From JAYWAM01 sp043782425 (GTDB taxonomy: Bacteria > Pseudomonadota > Gammaproteobacteria > Burkholderiales > Usitatibacteraceae): a stretch of DNA of 16,561 nt. The notes under the pieces were generated by a model. The model ran no database searches, had not been told where the DNA came from, and saw only the letters and a program-made list of their open reading frames with translations. The translations under genes and the position numbers were made by a program. Positions within the stretch are counted from its first letter, which is position 1. Every line of letters begins with the position of its first letter. Shown here in pieces: positions 15,907 to 16,561 of this stretch. The stretch is taken from the NCBI GenBank assembly GCA_043782425.1, contig JAYWAM010000120.1, forward strand, positions 1 through 16,561. Direction: 5' to 3'.

Positions 15907-15934
15907 AGTGTCTACCCGCGCACGCGGGGAACCA
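15907..15934 (-). repeat. Single sequence resembling a type I-E CRISPR repeat
   Basis: Read on the minus strand, this 28 nt stretch begins TGGTTCCCCGCGTGCGCGGG and continues TAGACACT. It contains a 6 bp stem CCCGCG/CGCGGG at 15915-15928. The layout of a GGTTCCCC start, a GC-rich short palindrome and a (A)TAGACC-like end matches type I-E repeats of the GGTTCCCC...GGGGATAGACC kind, apart from about two missing bases near the right arm. I looked about 61 bp to either side and saw no second copy, and there is no cas gene in the window. It may be a decayed repeat or a chance hairpin. Confidence 0.35.
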
Positions 15935-16022
15935 TTTTCTCTTAAAAACTGTGACTATTCAGCCTGCCTGCGGTTGAACAGTCATTTTAAAACTTCATGC
16001 TACAGCGCGACAGGCAGCAAGA

Positions 16023-16047
16023 ATTTAATGCGTGCCTGGCCCCTTAG
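16023..16047. repeat. Left member of an inverted repeat pair around the membrane protein gene
   Basis: This segment (core CGTGCCTGGCCCCTT) is the inverted counterpart of 16413-16437. The core matches at 14 of 15 positions, with AT-rich ATTTAAT outside it. It contains the stop codon and the last six codons (KGPGTH) of the small membrane protein. Confidence 0.6.
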
Positions 16048-16369
16048 AATTTCTGAGCTTTTTCGTGCAAACGTAGGCGAGTGCACCAAGTACCAAACCA
16101 AGCGCGGCTGCATAACCCATCAACACGTAAGTCCAACCCGGCCCACGAATTGACAAGAGGTAGGCATCCTTTATGGACAGCCTTGGTGGGGTACCCCACC
16201 AATAGACCAATGGAAGGATCAATGCACTTACGATGATGAAAACTATCCATCGGACGTTTTCGCCCCGGAGAAACTGTTGATGGCTGGCCAGTTCTCGGGC
16301 TATGCCTACTGCCGTAATTGCACAGATGCCAATGGCGAGGAAAAACCCGAGCGTGTTATATCCACTCAT
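16025..16369 (-). CDS. Small three-helix membrane protein of unknown function
   Basis: I do not recognise the family. From the ATG at 16369 the product has 114 residues with three predicted membrane helices (about 7-26, 40-58 and 79-101). A polar connector REL ASHQQFLRGENVR lies between the first two and a longer one (TPPRLSIKDAYLLSIRGPG) before the third. The tail KKLRNSKGPGTH is basic, so it is probably cytoplasmic. A GTG at 16429 would extend it by 20 residues but lies inside the flanking repeat. I prefer the ATG because the hydrophobic helix follows directly; an AAGGAG is present but 12 nt away, a long spacer. The gene occupies the place where pyrH normally stands and its stop lies inside the other flanking repeat, suggesting it arrived as an insert. 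Confidence 0.6.
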   Translation of the reverse strand: MSGYNTLGFFLAIGICAITAVGIARELASHQQFLRGENVRWIVFIIVSALILPLVYWWGTPPRLSIKDAYLLSIRGPGWTYVLMGYAAALGLVLGALAYVCTKKLRNSKGPGTH

Positions 16370-16412
16370 GTTGACTTTGCACTCCTTCACTAACCGCGAA
16401 GGATTAAGAGGG

Positions 16413-16437
16413 CTAAAGGGGTCAGGCACGATTTAAT
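16413..16437. repeat. Right member of an inverted repeat pair around the membrane protein gene
   Basis: CTAAAGGGGTCAGGCACGAT followed by TTAAT is inverted relative to 16023-16047. GGGGTCAGGCACG-type motifs are, as I recall, frequent dispersed repeats and often occur near REP-associated tyrosine transposases, none of which is in the window. The alternative GTG start of the membrane protein (16429) falls within it. Confidence 0.6.
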
Positions 16438-16450
16438 CGGCGAATGCATT

Positions 16451-16543
16451 CTAAGCCTTTCCCCGCGCCAGGAATGCAGGAAACCCCAACAAGTTCAGCG
16501 CCCTGAAGTATCCCGAAACAACGGAAATCAATCGCGACATCAT
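16451..16543 (-). CDS. Possible 30-residue small protein or gene remnant
   Basis: Two consecutive ATG codons (16543 and 16540) follow AAAAAGGAAAAC, a plausible Shine-Dalgarno with about 5-6 nt spacing. The frame reads MMSRLISVVSGYFRAL then NLLGFPAFLARGKA before TAG. The peptide is amphipathic and basic with a hydrophobic bias. It could be a real small membrane-associated peptide, or the front of a gene truncated when the neighbouring repeat-flanked segment arrived. The evidence is only the ribosome binding site and the frame, so confidence is low. Confidence 0.3.
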   Translation of the reverse strand: MMSRLISVVSGYFRALNLLGFPAFLARGKA

Positions 16544-16561
16544 GTTTTCCTTTTTGTTTTC

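Noticed and set aside
15835..15960. A sigma-70 promoter for frr using TAGACA as the -35 element
   Set aside because: No acceptable -10 hexamer lies at 16-18 bp spacing, so the call would be guesswork.
15840..16000. A CRISPR array around the I-E-like hairpin
   Set aside because: No second repeat was seen at about 61 bp spacing on either side; only a single repeat-like unit is supported.

Overview
The window is a chromosomal segment from a moderately GC-rich Gram-negative proteobacterium. The gene order frr-uppS-cdsA-dxr-rseP-bamA-skp-lpxD-fabZ-lpxA-lpxB-rnhB-SpoU methyltransferase is typical of Betaproteobacteria (for example Nitrosomonadales-type lineages). The class assignment is inferred from synteny and protein character; no rRNA or species marker is present. 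All convincing genes lie on the minus strand, so transcription runs from high to low coordinates.

Layout from high to low coordinates. At 16.56-16.02 kb there is a possible 30-residue small ORF and a small three-helix membrane protein whose ORF is bracketed by an inverted repeat pair. The approximately 190 bp leader of frr (15.84-16.02 kb) holds a single copy of a sequence that looks like a type I-E CRISPR repeat, plus a short low-complexity repeat. The envelope cluster runs from 15.83 to 2.19 kb: ribosome recycling (frr); undecaprenyl diphosphate synthesis (uppS); CDP-diacylglycerol synthesis (cdsA); the committed step of the MEP isoprenoid pathway (dxr); the site-2 protease RseP; outer-membrane assembly (bamA, then an unrecognised exported protein, then skp); lipid A and fatty acid synthesis (lpxD, fabZ, lpxA, lpxB); RNase HII (rnhB); and a SpoU-family RNA methyltransferase. 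Downstream, creD and a GNAT acetyltransferase form a two-gene unit at 1.98-0.14 kb.

The genes fit one theme. UppS and Dxr supply the polyprenyl carrier, CdsA makes phospholipid precursor, FabZ and LpxA/D/B make and use hydroxyacyl chains for lipid A, and BamA with Skp inserts outer-membrane proteins. Translational coupling is strong: 4 bp ATGA overlaps occur at frr/uppS, dxr/rseP, lpxA/lpxB and rnhB/methyltransferase, there is a 38 bp overlap at lpxB/rnhB, and gaps of 7-21 bp occur elsewhere.

The departures from the standard cluster are the most notable content. First, pyrH, which usually precedes frr, is not in the window. Second, a signal-peptide-bearing protein of unknown function sits between bamA and skp. 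Third, every junction wide enough to accept DNA carries a palindromic repeat, and these repeats are of unrelated types: one Pseudomonas REP-like hairpin, one GTAGGGTGCGC-type hairpin, one CCCTCACCCCAACCCTCTCCC-type nested palindrome, and one GCGCAAAGACGCCAAG-type palindrome. I found no complete novel defence or biosynthetic system. No gene-free stretch exceeds about 255 bp, and I recognised no tRNA, rRNA or complete insertion sequence.
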